A stretch of 64,000 nt of DNA from Planktophila turicensis (GTDB lineage: Bacteria; Actinomycetota; Actinomycetes; Nanopelagicales; Nanopelagicaceae), in NCBI GenBank assembly GCA_965234405.1, contig OZ248346.1; one strand, 5' to 3'. The translations under genes and the position numbers were made by a program. A model generated the notes under the pieces. That model ran no database searches. It was not told the origin of the DNA and saw only the letters and a list, made by a program, of their open reading frames with translations. Below, piece after piece: positions 33,423 through 42,626 of the stretch (positions are counted from its first letter, which is position 1; each line of letters begins with the position of its first letter).

Positions 33423-34385
33423 TTGGCTGAGTCCGTACTCAAGGAAGAGTCACAAGAGATTGTTCAGCGCACCCCAAAACAGATCGCTTGGGCGCGCTTT
33501 AAGCGCAACAAAGTTGGCGTTTATGCGGGATACACGACGATCTTCTTCTTGCTCTGTTCAATTCTTGCACCTCTTATTACACGCGCATTCGGAGTAGATA
33601 ACACAACCATCTACGAAGGCGTTCTCGACGAATTCGCGATGCCTATTGGTAAATGGGGCGGCGTTTCATGGGATCACCCACTTGGCGTCGAACCAGGCGT
33701 CGGTCGCGACGTCTTCGCACTCCTTCTCTACGGTTCACAACTTTCATTCTTAGTAGCAGTCATTGCTACAACAGCATCAATCGGAATCGGAATGTTGATT
33801 GGAATTGCAACCGGTTACTTCAAGGGTCGTGTTGATTCAATCGTCGGACGTTTTGCAGATTTCCTTCTTTCTTTCCCAGGTACCTTCATGATCATCGCGC
33901 TCTCACTTCCATTGGTGCAGCGCGTTGAAGCAACCGGTATCGCACATGAAAATGCTGCGCGTATCTTGGTTTTGGTTATCTTCTTGGTCTTCTTTGGCTG
34001 GACAGGTTTTTACCGACTTATCCGTTCACAAGCTATGTCATTACGCGAACGTGATTTTGTTATGGCGGCGCAAGCAATGGGCGCTTCAAGCTGGCGCATC
34101 ATTGTGAAGGAGATCCTTCCTAATCTTTGGCCAACAGCAATCGTCTTTACCTCGCTCTCGCTTCCTGCATATATCGCAGCAGAAGCAACCTTCTCCTTCT
34201 TGGGCGTTGGCGTACGACCACCAGCTTCAACATTCGGACTTGTGTTATCTGATGCCGTTGGTTACTGGCGTAACGACCCTGCATATCTTCTTATTCCATC
34301 AGTAATCCTGATTGCCATTGTGCTCTCGCTCAACCTATTGGGTGATGCGATCCGCGATGCACTCGATCCTAAAGCAGGACGATAG
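33423..34385 (+). CDS. Peptide/nickel-type ABC transporter permease (DppC-like)
   Basis: 320-aa inner-membrane subunit with six hydrophobic helices. The N-terminal cytosolic RTPKQIAWARFKRNKVGVYAGY (split by the first helix) is typical of DppC/OppC, and the EAA loop around AAQAMGASSWRIIVKEILPN contacts the ATPase. The start is TTG at 33423, behind a GGGAGC site. It is the first gene of the importer, an unusual place since the binding protein usually leads. Confidence 0.88.
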   Translation: MAESVLKEESQEIVQRTPKQIAWARFKRNKVGVYAGYTTIFFLLCSILAPLITRAFGVDNTTIYEGVLDEFAMPIGKWGGVSWDHPLGVEPGVGRDVFALLLYGSQLSFLVAVIATTASIGIGMLIGIATGYFKGRVDSIVGRFADFLLSFPGTFMIIALSLPLVQRVEATGIAHENAARILVLVIFLVFFGWTGFYRLIRSQAMSLRERDFVMAAQAMGASSWRIIVKEILPNLWPTAIVFTSLSLPAYIAAEATFSFLGVGVRPPASTFGLVLSDAVGYWRNDPAYLLIPSVILIAIVLSLNLLGDAIRDALDPKAGR

Positions 34386-34397
34386 AAAGACCCTAGA

Positions 34398-34419
34398 TTT
34401 CCCATAGCAATATGGGAAA
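34398..34419 (+). terminator. Hairpin between permease and binding-protein genes
   Basis: TTTCCCATA GCAA TATGGGAAA, a perfect 9-bp stem 12 nt after the permease stop. There is no T-run, so it may be an mRNA processing or stability element instead of a full stop. Confidence 0.45.
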
Positions 34420-34517
34420 GAAGCTTCAGTGAAGAGATATCTCGCGAGTTTCTCTTAATGAAGTTTCAACTCTGATTCACGACCCGTGGACCAGAACCGC
34501 TTCTACAAGGAGGACAC

Positions 34518-36272
34518 ATGTCCGGTTTGAAAACTAGCCGTCGCATCCTTGCTTCAACAGCTGCAATCGCACTTGCTGTTGGCGTAACAGTTGCTGCAGG
34601 CTCAAGTGCAAACGCTGCAGAAAAGCCAGTTACTGGCGGCACTTTGTACTTCATTACACATCAAGAGCAGTTTGACCACGTAGATCCAGCCCGTGTTTAC
34701 ACAGGCCGCGATATCGCGTTCTTCAACTCATACATCTACCGCAACTTGGTTTCATACAAGCCGGTCCCAGGATCAGCAGGTTCATCACTCGTTGCAGACC
34801 TTGCAACAAACACTGGTGTTCCATCAAACGCTGCTAAGACATGGAAGTTCACACTTCGTTCAGGCATCACATGGGAAGACGGCTCAGCTGTTACCTGTGC
34901 TGACGTCAAGTACGGTGTTTCACGTCCATTCGCTGGCGATGTAATCACAGATGGTCCTCAGTACCTCGTACAGGCACTCGATATCCCTAAGGATAAAGAT
35001 GGCGCATCTGTATACAAGGGTCCTTACAAGAAGACCGGACAGGCTCAGTTCGATAAGGCAGTTTCTTGCTCAGGTAACACAATTACCTTCAAGCTAAACC
35101 GCTCATTTGCTGACTTCAACTACGCACTTACTTACCCAGCAGGTGCACCAGTTAAGGCTTCAAAGGACACTGGAGATAAGTACGACCTCAAGCCATTCGC
35201 TAACGGTCCATACAAGATCGCTTCATACAAGATCGGCGATCAGATGGAACTCGTACGTAACGCTGCTTGGAAGAAGTCTTCTGACGCAATCCGTACTCCA
35301 TACCCAGATAACATCGTTGTTCGCTTCGGTCTAGCTGAAGATGTTCGCGATCAGATCATGCTCGAAGATCAGATCCCAAACACAGCTTCACTTGATTCAC
35401 TACAGCCAGCAAACACACGTGCATTCTTCGCTGACCCAACAAAGAAGGCTCAGCGCTTTAACGTGTACGACCCATACGTTCGCTACTCAGCAATGAACGT
35501 TAAGAAGGGCAAGATGGACTGCCTCGACGTACGTAAGGCACTCTTCTTCTCAATCGATACACAGGCTCTCATCGACCTTTCAGGTGGACGTGAGTTCTAC
35601 GGCGACCCAGGAGATAACCCTGTTAAGCCAGTTCTCGGTCTTGACTATGCAAAGACAAAGGGCAACATCCACGATCCAAACTGGAAGATCACTGGAAATG
35701 CAACATATGCAGCTTCATTGATGGCTAAGGCAAAGACCTCATGCCCAGATGCATACGCTCGCGCGACATCTGCTGACAAGGGAATCGTTTGGGATATTGC
35801 ACAGTCTGCAACAAACGAGAAGGCATCTGTATTGATTCAGAATGCTGCAAAGGAAGCTGGCATTGTTGTGAAGTTCAACTTCATTCCATCAGGTCAGTAC
35901 TACTCAACAGTTCTCAACAACGACAAGCAGAATGACATTTCAACTGCTGGTTGGGGAGCTGACTGGGCAAACGCATCAACAGTTATTCCTGAACTCTTCA
36001 CAAAAGAGGGTGGATTTAACTTGGCTCAGAACTGGGATGATCCTGCATACGCAGCATTCAAGAAGAAGTCAGATGCAGCAAAGGTAGAAACAAACCGCAC
36101 CAAGCAGGCAGCGATGTGGAAGGAACTTTCACAGTACGTTATGGATCAGTACTGGATCATCCGTCCTGTCTTCTCAAAGACCCAAGAAGTTTGGGGATCT
36201 AAGGTCGGCGGCGTGTACTACTGGGAGCCACAAGGTAACTTCGGCTTCGGACAGATGTACGTAAAGAACTAA
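34518..36272 (+). CDS. ABC transporter substrate-binding protein, family 5
   Basis: 584 aa exported solute-binding protein of the peptide/nickel family. Signal peptide residues 1-33 with a likely cut after SANA; no lipobox Cys near it, so it is not an obvious lipoprotein, which is unusual for a cell without an outer membrane. The mature part has the family 5 layout, with a YRNLVSYKP segment, TWKFTLRSGITWEDG, then a C-terminal lobe. A strong AAGGAGG site precedes the ATG. Ligand unknown; oligopeptides are likely from the family. Confidence 0.9.
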   Translation: MSGLKTSRRILASTAAIALAVGVTVAAGSSANAAEKPVTGGTLYFITHQEQFDHVDPARVYTGRDIAFFNSYIYRNLVSYKPVPGSAGSSLVADLATNTGVPSNAAKTWKFTLRSGITWEDGSAVTCADVKYGVSRPFAGDVITDGPQYLVQALDIPKDKDGASVYKGPYKKTGQAQFDKAVSCSGNTITFKLNRSFADFNYALTYPAGAPVKASKDTGDKYDLKPFANGPYKIASYKIGDQMELVRNAAWKKSSDAIRTPYPDNIVVRFGLAEDVRDQIMLEDQIPNTASLDSLQPANTRAFFADPTKKAQRFNVYDPYVRYSAMNVKKGKMDCLDVRKALFFSIDTQALIDLSGGREFYGDPGDNPVKPVLGLDYAKTKGNIHDPNWKITGNATYAASLMAKAKTSCPDAYARATSADKGIVWDIAQSATNEKASVLIQNAAKEAGIVVKFNFIPSGQYYSTVLNNDKQNDISTAGWGADWANASTVIPELFTKEGGFNLAQNWDDPAYAAFKKKSDAAKVETNRTKQAAMWKELSQYVMDQYWIIRPVFSKTQEVWGSKVGGVYYWEPQGNFGFGQMYVKN

Positions 36273-36316
36273 TTAATCTCTAGAGAAATCTAAAGTTAAT
36301 TAGCTATTCGTAGCTG

Positions 36317-36350
36317 GTTGCGGGCGGTTCAGTAATGAGCCGCCCGCAAC
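36317..36350 (+). terminator. Strong stem-loop after the binding-protein gene
   Basis: GTTGCGGGCGG pairs with CCGCCCGCAAC and the stem continues four more pairs to a GTAA loop, 15 bp in all. No T-run follows. Such hairpins often protect the upstream binding-protein mRNA and lower read-through. Confidence 0.6.
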
Positions 36351-36398
36351 TCCACGAAATCAAGAATTTTTAATCGTTAATTTTTAGGAGATATAAAG

Positions 36399-37403
36399 AT
36401 GTTGAAGTACTTAGCTCGACGATTGAGTGCGACCTTTGTGGTCCTTACTCTCGTCAGCATGTCTGTATTTGGCATCTTCGCAGTACTTCCGATGGATCCG
36501 GCAGCTCTTACCTGCGGCAAGGCATGTTCGCCTTCAGTAATCGAAGCTAACCGCCATCGTCTCGGACTCGATGTCCCAGTGCATGTGCAATATGGAAGAT
36601 TTGTTAAAGGTTTAGTAGCAGGTCGCGAGTACGGCGATGGCGCAGCGAAGATTGAATGCCCAGCGCCAGCTTTCGGATATTCATTTAACCGTCACGAGTG
36701 CGTGACCACACTTATCAAGGAAGCATTCCCAGTAACACTTTCCATGGCCCTAGGCGCCTTTGTTCTCTGGATTTCGGTAGGTGTCAGCCTTGGAATTTTG
36801 GCGGCGCGAAGAAAGAACCAATGGCAAGATCGAGCGGCAACGGCCTTCGTCCTTGTCGGTACATCTCTTCCAACATTTATCTCAGGAATTCTGATTCTGC
36901 TCTTCGTCGCACTTAAATTTAATTTGATTAACCCCATCGAGTTGGGCCGCTGGGTCTCACCATATGAAGACCCTGTTGGTTGGTTTAAGACTTTTATTTT
37001 CCCATGCATCACGTTGGCACTTCTCTATGCTGCCAACTACACACGCTTTACCCGTTCGAATGTCATCGAGACTTCTTCTGAAGATTACATCCGTACTGCG
37101 CGCGCAAAGGGCTTACCTGAAGGTGAAATCTTGCGCAAGCACACACTTCGCGCAGCTCTTGCTCCAATCGTCACAATGGCCGGTCTAGATTTTGCTGGTT
37201 TGCTCGGAGGCGCAATCATTACTGAAAGTATCTTCAACTTACCTGGGCTCGGACGCCTATCAATTCGTGCCGTGCTCAATGATTATGACCTTCCAACAAT
37301 TCTTGCCACAACTATCTTGGCTGCAACATTCGTTGTTGTCGCTAACTTGTTGGTGGATATCTTGTATGCCTATATCGATCCACGAGTGCGAGTTGCATCA
37401 TGA
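36399..37403 (+). CDS. Peptide/nickel-type ABC transporter permease (DppB-like)
   Basis: 334 aa, second membrane subunit. The N-terminal LKYLARRLSATFVVLTLVSM helix (split at its end) is typical of DppB, followed by the PMDPA segment, a loop with Cys residues, five further helices, and the EAA loop ARAKGLPEGEILRKHTLRAAL. It starts after an AGGAG site and overlaps the next ATPase gene by 4 nt (ATGA). Confidence 0.9.
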   Translation: MLKYLARRLSATFVVLTLVSMSVFGIFAVLPMDPAALTCGKACSPSVIEANRHRLGLDVPVHVQYGRFVKGLVAGREYGDGAAKIECPAPAFGYSFNRHECVTTLIKEAFPVTLSMALGAFVLWISVGVSLGILAARRKNQWQDRAATAFVLVGTSLPTFISGILILLFVALKFNLINPIELGRWVSPYEDPVGWFKTFIFPCITLALLYAANYTRFTRSNVIETSSEDYIRTARAKGLPEGEILRKHTLRAALAPIVTMAGLDFAGLLGGAIITESIFNLPGLGRLSIRAVLNDYDLPTILATTILAATFVVVANLLVDILYAYIDPRVRVAS

Positions 37404-38434
37404 CCCAGAAGCCATTCCTCGAGGTTAAGAACCTCAACGTCGCATTTCCTACTGAAGATGGCCTCGTTCAGGCATCTAATGACATCTCATTTACCGTCGC
37501 ACGTGGTGAAACCCTTGCGGTCGTAGGCGAATCCGGTTCAGGAAAGTCTGTTACTTCGTTGGCTGTTATGGGTCTACACGATCGCAAGCGCACTCAAATT
37601 ACTGGCCAGGCATTTCTCAATCTCGAATCAGGCCCTGTCGATGTTATCTCTGCCGATGAAGAGGTAGTTCGTAAGCTGCGCGGCAAGGCGATGTCGATGA
37701 TCTTCCAGGATCCAATGTCTGCTCTGCACCCTTATTACTCAATCGGCAACCAGCTCATCGAAGCGTGGTCTCTCTATAATGAGGGCGATAAGGCTGCCGG
37801 TAAGAAGCGCGCTATCGAGATGTTGGACCTCGTAGGAATTCCAGCTGCATCAAAGCGCGTCGATGAATTCCCACACCAATTCTCAGGCGGTATGCGCCAG
37901 CGCGTAATGATTGCGATGGCTTTGATTAACAATCCATCACTTCTTATCGCTGACGAACCAACGACAGCTCTCGATGTGACAGTTCAGTCACAGATTCTGC
38001 AACTCATCCGAGATATGCAGAAAGAGTTCAACATGGCTCTTATCTTGATTACTCACGATCTTGGCGTTGTTGCTGAAGTCGCTGACCGCGTCAACGTGAT
38101 GTACGCAGGAAAGATTGTCGAAAGCGGCGGCGCAGAAGATATCTACTACCGCCCTGATCATCCTTATGCGATCGGTCTTCTCAACTCGATTCCAAAGATT
38201 GGCGAACTCGAATCAAAGCGTCTCGTTGCGATTCCTGGACAGCCACCATCACTGATCAATCTTCCTCAGGGTTGTTCATTCCGTGCACGTTGCTCATTCT
38301 CAGATCGCGTTCCTGGCAATCTCTGTGCAACAACAGCGCCAACTCTTGATCAAAAGACAACTGACCACTTCTCACGTTGCCACCTCTCAGAGGCTGAGCT
38401 CGTCAAGGCCCGTAAAGAAATCGGTGGCAACTAA
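37400..38434 (+). CDS. ABC transporter ATP-binding protein (DppD-like)
   Basis: 344 aa ATPase of the importer. Walker A GESGSGKS (about 39-46), the MIFQDPMSALHP Q-loop, signature FSGGMRQR, Walker B LLIADEPT and the ITHDLGVV switch His are present. The C-terminal oligopeptide-specific extension has Cys residues in GCSFRARCSF and a later Cys pair, which in relatives hold an iron-sulfur cluster. Its stop overlaps the next start. Confidence 0.94.
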   Translation: MTQKPFLEVKNLNVAFPTEDGLVQASNDISFTVARGETLAVVGESGSGKSVTSLAVMGLHDRKRTQITGQAFLNLESGPVDVISADEEVVRKLRGKAMSMIFQDPMSALHPYYSIGNQLIEAWSLYNEGDKAAGKKRAIEMLDLVGIPAASKRVDEFPHQFSGGMRQRVMIAMALINNPSLLIADEPTTALDVTVQSQILQLIRDMQKEFNMALILITHDLGVVAEVADRVNVMYAGKIVESGGAEDIYYRPDHPYAIGLLNSIPKIGELESKRLVAIPGQPPSLINLPQGCSFRARCSFSDRVPGNLCATTAPTLDQKTTDHFSRCHLSEAELVKARKEIGGN

Positions 38435-39414
38435 TGACTCATCCAATTCTTAAGATCGAAGGACTCCAGAAGCACTTCCCAACAACAACGGGTGGAGCAT
38501 TCTCGAAGGTAAAAGGAAATGTTAAGGCAGTCGATGGCATCGACCTTGAAATTTACGCGGGCCAGACAATCGGCCTCGTCGGTGAATCAGGTTGCGGTAA
38601 GACCACAGCTGGTCGCACCATTTTGAAGTTATACGAACCAACGGGCGGCAAAATTACCTTCGACGGTCAGGACATCACCAATCTGACTCCGAAGCAGATG
38701 AAGCCACTTCGTTCACAGATGCAGATGATCTTCCAGGATCCATTCGCATCCCTTAATCCACGTCAGACTGTTGGAAGCCTTATCGGCGCAGCATTTGAAA
38801 TTCAGAAGATCACTCCTGAAGGCGGAATTGAAGCTGAAGTTCAGCGCCTCATGGCTCGCGTGGGACTTAACCCTGAACATATCAACCGCTATCCACACGA
38901 ATTCTCTGGCGGACAGCGCCAACGTATCGGCGTAGCTCGCGCGATTGCACTGAAGCCAAAACTGATCGTTGCTGACGAACCTGTATCGGCTCTCGATGTT
39001 TCTATTCAGGCACAGGTCGTTAACCTTCTTGAAGATCTGCAAGATGAATTCAATATGGCTTACATCTTCGTCGCTCACGATCTTTCAGTTGTTCAGCACA
39101 TCTCAGATCGCGTGATTGTTATGTATCTCGGCAAGGTGATGGAAGAGGCAGATAAGGTCGATCTCTTTACTCACCCACGCCATCCATATACAAAGGCGTT
39201 GCTATCTGCAGTTCCTGTTGCAGATCCAATCAAGGGACGTAAGCGCGAACGCATTATTTTGCAGGGCGATCTTCCAAGCCCAGTAAATCCACCAGCAGGT
39301 TGCGTATTTAATACTCGCTGCTGGAAGGCGCAGGATAAGTGCCGCACAGAAGTCCCACAGTTGATGCAGATCGGCACCAATCACCGCATTGCATGCCACT
39401 TCCCCGAGGACTGA
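38434..39414 (+). CDS. ABC transporter ATP-binding protein (DppF-like)
   Basis: 326 aa, partner ATPase. Walker A GESGCGKT, Q-loop MIFQDPFASLNP, signature FSGGQRQR, Walker B LIVADEPVSALD and VAHDLSVV are all intact. The C-terminal extension holds GCVFNTRC and further Cys residues as in DppF. It is the last gene of the five-gene importer and is followed by a strong bidirectional terminator. Confidence 0.94.
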   Translation: MTHPILKIEGLQKHFPTTTGGAFSKVKGNVKAVDGIDLEIYAGQTIGLVGESGCGKTTAGRTILKLYEPTGGKITFDGQDITNLTPKQMKPLRSQMQMIFQDPFASLNPRQTVGSLIGAAFEIQKITPEGGIEAEVQRLMARVGLNPEHINRYPHEFSGGQRQRIGVARAIALKPKLIVADEPVSALDVSIQAQVVNLLEDLQDEFNMAYIFVAHDLSVVQHISDRVIVMYLGKVMEEADKVDLFTHPRHPYTKALLSAVPVADPIKGRKRERIILQGDLPSPVNPPAGCVFNTRCWKAQDKCRTEVPQLMQIGTNHRIACHFPED

Positions 39415-39425
39415 GAATTAAAAGC

Positions 39426-39467
39426 AAATAAGAAAGCCCCGACCAATTGGCCGGGGCTTTCTTATTT
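39426..39467. terminator. Bidirectional terminator between dppF and a convergent gene
   Basis: A 15-bp perfect stem, AAATAAGAAAGCCCC with its complement, around a 12-nt loop. The T/A-rich ends serve both strands. Confidence 0.9.
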
Positions 39468-39478
39468 GCAATAACTAG

Positions 39479-40009
39479 TTAAGCGATCTTTCCATCTACC
39501 TGAACAGTTGATTCGCCGATGCGCACTGTCAGAGTAAGTGGTTCACCAGCTGCTGCTTGGCAACCTACGCCGTACTTGTAGCTAATTTCGCCGCCTGCCT
39601 TAAGAGCTTCAGTTGGGGCTCCGTTGATATCGAGGTCACCAAGGACGTCGAAGCAGACATTGGCACCTGATACAGCTTCGAGTGAGACTGTGGTGAAATC
39701 AAGTGGAGTTGAACCACCATTCTTGATGATCACATCGAATGAGTTAGAAGTCTTTGGCTTCTGATCGATATTTGTCATGAACTGTGTTGGCGTAAATCGA
39801 GTTGGAGCCGAGACAGTCACAAAGACGCCATTGCCAAGGTCGAGCGGTGAGTCGAAGCCGATTGTTGCTGTTGGGGCTTCTTCTTGGACGAGGGTTGAGG
39901 TATCTGCAGGGAGTTCAGGGCCGCTATTGGTCGCTGAGCGAAGGATTGCTCCACCGATAAGGACGACGACAGCGATGATGATCCACTGCTTACGAGAAAG
40001 TTTTTTCAT
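39479..40009 (-). CDS. Membrane-anchored protein with beta-rich outer domain (DUF4352-like)
   Basis: 176 aa. A short basic start (KKLSRKQ) and a hydrophobic helix (about 9-24) anchor the chain, followed by an extracellular beta-sandwich-like region of about 130 residues with two Cys (NVCFDVLG and GVGCQAA). The strand pattern SFDVIIKNGGSTPLDF resembles DUF4352/Telomeric-repeat-like extracellular domains; the family call is tentative. It has a TAGAAT box 7 nt upstream of the ATG. Confidence 0.65.
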   Translation of the reverse strand: MKKLSRKQWIIIAVVVLIGGAILRSATNSGPELPADTSTLVQEEAPTATIGFDSPLDLGNGVFVTVSAPTRFTPTQFMTNIDQKPKTSNSFDVIIKNGGSTPLDFTTVSLEAVSGANVCFDVLGDLDINGAPTEALKAGGEISYKYGVGCQAAAGEPLTLTVRIGESTVQVDGKIA

Positions 40010-40016
40010 GGTCGCG

Positions 40017-40022
40017 ATTCTA
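40017..40022 (-). promoter_or_regulatory. Leaderless -10 box of the anchored-protein gene
   Basis: TAGAAT on the minus strand, 7 nt before the ATG at 40009. Confidence 0.5.
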
Positions 40023-40025
40023 CCT

Positions 40026-41987
40026 TTACCAAATCCGTACGCGCTCTTTAGGCGCTAGCCAGAGCTCATCTTTTTCAGTAACTGCGAATGCGTCGTAGAA
40101 CTCTTGGACGTTACGCACAATCTGGTTGCAGCGGAACTCATCAGGGGAGTGTGGGTCGATGGCGATACGGCGACGAACTTCTTCAGGACGGTTCTTATTG
40201 CGCCATGAATGCGCGTAAGAGAGGAAGAAGCGTTGATCGCCCGTAAATCCATCGATCACAGGGCTTTCGGCGCCCTTAAGGGCCAATTTATAGGCCTTAT
40301 AGGCGATTGCAAGGCCACCAAGATCTCCGATGTTCTCACCCAGTGTGAAGGCGCCGTTCACGTGGATATCAGGTGTGCTTTCAGGTGAGAGCGCATCGAA
40401 TTGCTTTACAAGAACGCTGGTGAGCTCTTCAAACTTTGCGCGGTCTTCATCTGTCCACCAATCGACCATGTTGCCATCACCGTCGTACTTAGAACCTTGA
40501 TCATCGAAGCCGTGGCCAATTTCGTGGCCGATAGTTGCACCGATTCCGCCGTAGTTGGCAGCCATTTCAGCATCGAGGTCGAAGAATGGTGGCTGCAAGA
40601 TTGCCGCCGGGAAGACGATCTCATTGGCGAGCGGGTTGTAATAGGCATTTACTGTCTGAGGGGTCATATGCCATTCGTCGCGATCGACAGGTGCGCCAAT
40701 CTTTGCGATGGCATAGGCATGATCGAATTCAGCGATGCGCCAAAGGTTGCCGATCAAATCATCAGCAGAAATCTCAAGAGTTGAATAGTCGCGCCACTTA
40801 TCGGGATAGCCGATTTTGGGAGTGAACTTCTTTAACTTCTCAAGAGCTTTCTCCTTGGTGACATCAGACATCCAGGGAAGTTCGAGAATGCTTAAGCGAT
40901 ATGCCTCGAGGAGGTAATCGACCAAGACCTTCATCTCTTCCTTGGCGCGTGCCGGGAAGTGCTTTTCAACATAGACCTTGCCGATTGCTTCACCGAGTGC
41001 GCCTTGAGTAACTGAGACTCCGCGCTTCCAGCGATCACGGATTTGAGGAGTGCCAGAAAGAGTCTTGGCGTAGAACTCGAAGTTCTGCTGGACGATGTCA
41101 TCGGTTAAAAACGCAGCGCTCGCAGAGACGAGGTTGAGTTTGAGCCAGGCAACCCATGAATCGCGGTTGGCATCGAAGTTGGCGAACATCGCGGAAACTG
41201 ATTCAAAGAAAGATGGTTCGCAGACAACCAGGGTCTCAAATGCCTTTGCTGGCACCTTGGCATTGGTTGCCCAGGTATCGAATAAGAAGTGTGGGGCAAG
41301 GGCTTCAAGCTCTGCGCGGCTGTACTTGTTATAGGTCAGCGTTGCATCGCGGTCCTTCACCTGATCCCAGTGGTGGGTAGCAATCTCGGTCTCGAGGGCC
41401 AAGATCTTTGTCGCAAGATCTGCGCCATTAGCGATTCCAACTAACGCACACATCTTGGTGAGGTGATCAATGAAGGCGGTGCGAATCGATGCGAATTGTT
41501 CTTCGCGGTAGTAAGACTCATCGGGCAGTGATAGCCCGCCCTGGCCGATGTACAAGATATTGGTATTGGAATCCATCGCATCGGGATAGATAGCTGCCCC
41601 AAAGATTCCGCCGATGCCGCGCATTTCAAGGCGGGCCATGACGGTAATGAATTCTTGAAGATTGGTGATGCCATCGATGGAGGCAAGGTCATCGACTATC
41701 GGTGAAATGCCACGAGCCTTGATGGCATCGGTATCCATAAATGATTTGTAGAGGTCACCGATCTTCTGAGCTTCACCGGTACCTGAAGATGTTTCAATAA
41801 TCTGGCGAACTTGCTCTTCGGCTTCATCATGAAGTTTGCGGAAGATTCCATCGCTTGAGCGGTCTGCTGGCATCTCGTACTCGCGGACCCACTTGCCGTT
41901 GTAGTGGCGGAAGAGGTCATCTTGCGGGCGGACCAGCTGGTCGAGCGAAGCGGTATCGATTCCTGATGTGAGGCTCATGTCATCCAA
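40026..41987 (-). CDS. pepO: M13-family zinc metallopeptidase (PepO/neprilysin-like)
   Basis: 653-aa endopeptidase cutting short peptides. The zinc site HEIGHGFD is preceded by the VNAYYNPLANEIVFPAAIL substrate segment (Asn-Ala-Tyr-Tyr) and followed by GENIGDLGGL with the third ligand Glu; a C-terminal NRPEEVRRRIAIDPHSP is typical. No signal peptide or membrane helix, so it acts in the cytoplasm, probably on peptides brought in by the neighbouring importer. A second ATG at 41978 is also possible. Confidence 0.93.
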   Translation of the reverse strand: MDDMSLTSGIDTASLDQLVRPQDDLFRHYNGKWVREYEMPADRSSDGIFRKLHDEAEEQVRQIIETSSGTGEAQKIGDLYKSFMDTDAIKARGISPIVDDLASIDGITNLQEFITVMARLEMRGIGGIFGAAIYPDAMDSNTNILYIGQGGLSLPDESYYREEQFASIRTAFIDHLTKMCALVGIANGADLATKILALETEIATHHWDQVKDRDATLTYNKYSRAELEALAPHFLFDTWATNAKVPAKAFETLVVCEPSFFESVSAMFANFDANRDSWVAWLKLNLVSASAAFLTDDIVQQNFEFYAKTLSGTPQIRDRWKRGVSVTQGALGEAIGKVYVEKHFPARAKEEMKVLVDYLLEAYRLSILELPWMSDVTKEKALEKLKKFTPKIGYPDKWRDYSTLEISADDLIGNLWRIAEFDHAYAIAKIGAPVDRDEWHMTPQTVNAYYNPLANEIVFPAAILQPPFFDLDAEMAANYGGIGATIGHEIGHGFDDQGSKYDGDGNMVDWWTDEDRAKFEELTSVLVKQFDALSPESTPDIHVNGAFTLGENIGDLGGLAIAYKAYKLALKGAESPVIDGFTGDQRFFLSYAHSWRNKNRPEEVRRRIAIDPHSPDEFRCNQIVRNVQEFYDAFAVTEKDELWLAPKERVRIW

Positions 41988-42037
41988 TTCGGTTGTATGA
42001 AAAGTAGTTGAAAGTTCAACATATTCTACTTCTGCCG

Positions 42038-42043
42038 TACACT
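42038..42043 (+). promoter_or_regulatory. Leaderless -10 box of the MarR gene
   Basis: TACACT, 7 nt before the ATG at 42051. Confidence 0.5.
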
Positions 42044-42050
42044 TCTATGC

Positions 42051-42533
42051 ATGGCAGGGCAAAACGCTACAACACCACGTTGGTTAAACCCTGCCGAAAT
42101 GAAGGCTTGGCGCCGCTACATCATCGCTAGCCGCCGCTTACTTGAGGCCCTGGATTACGACCTCGATCACCACGAACTTTCGATGGCAGATTACGAAGTT
42201 TTGGCTCAGCTCAGTGATGCCCCAGAGCGGAAGATGCGTATGAGCGAATTGGCAGATGTCGCCATGCTCTCGAGGTCACGACTTTCACACAGAATCAAGG
42301 TGATGGAGAAGGCTGGCTGGGTAAAGCGCGAGGCCTGCCCCGACGATAAACGTGGCTACTTTGCGGTGATGACTGCCAAGGGTTGGAAGGCGATTGTGGC
42401 TGCAGCCCCAGACCATGTCGATAGCGTGCGCACTCGATTCTTAGATCATCTAACCAAGGAAGATCAACGAGTTCTTGCTGAAATTTTTGAACGCGTTACA
42501 GATTCATTGAAAGAGAATCCAATCGAGGAATAA
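42051..42533 (+). CDS. MarR-family transcriptional regulator
   Basis: 160 aa dimeric winged-helix regulator. The DNA-binding core runs from YEVLAQLSDAP through the recognition helix AMLSRSRLSHRIKVMEKAGWV to the wing DDKRGYFAVMTAKG; N- and C-terminal helices form the dimer part. Ligand and targets are unknown. It is divergent from pepO with 63 nt between starts, so pepO is a possible target. Confidence 0.88.
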   Translation: MAGQNATTPRWLNPAEMKAWRRYIIASRRLLEALDYDLDHHELSMADYEVLAQLSDAPERKMRMSELADVAMLSRSRLSHRIKVMEKAGWVKREACPDDKRGYFAVMTAKGWKAIVAAAPDHVDSVRTRFLDHLTKEDQRVLAEIFERVTDSLKENPIEE

Positions 42534-42578
42534 ACTCTAGAAGATTAGTTTTAATTCTTAACCGTATATTTCTTGCAA

Positions 42579-42615
42579 TAAAAAACCCCGCCAGTTACCT
42601 GGCGGGGTTTTTTAT
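42579..42615. terminator. Bidirectional terminator after marR and the H1-like gene
   Basis: AAAAAACCCCGCCAG TTAC CTGGCGGGGTTTTTT: a strong stem with A/T runs on both sides, serving two convergent genes. Confidence 0.92.
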
Positions 42616-42626
42616 AAGAGGTTAAA

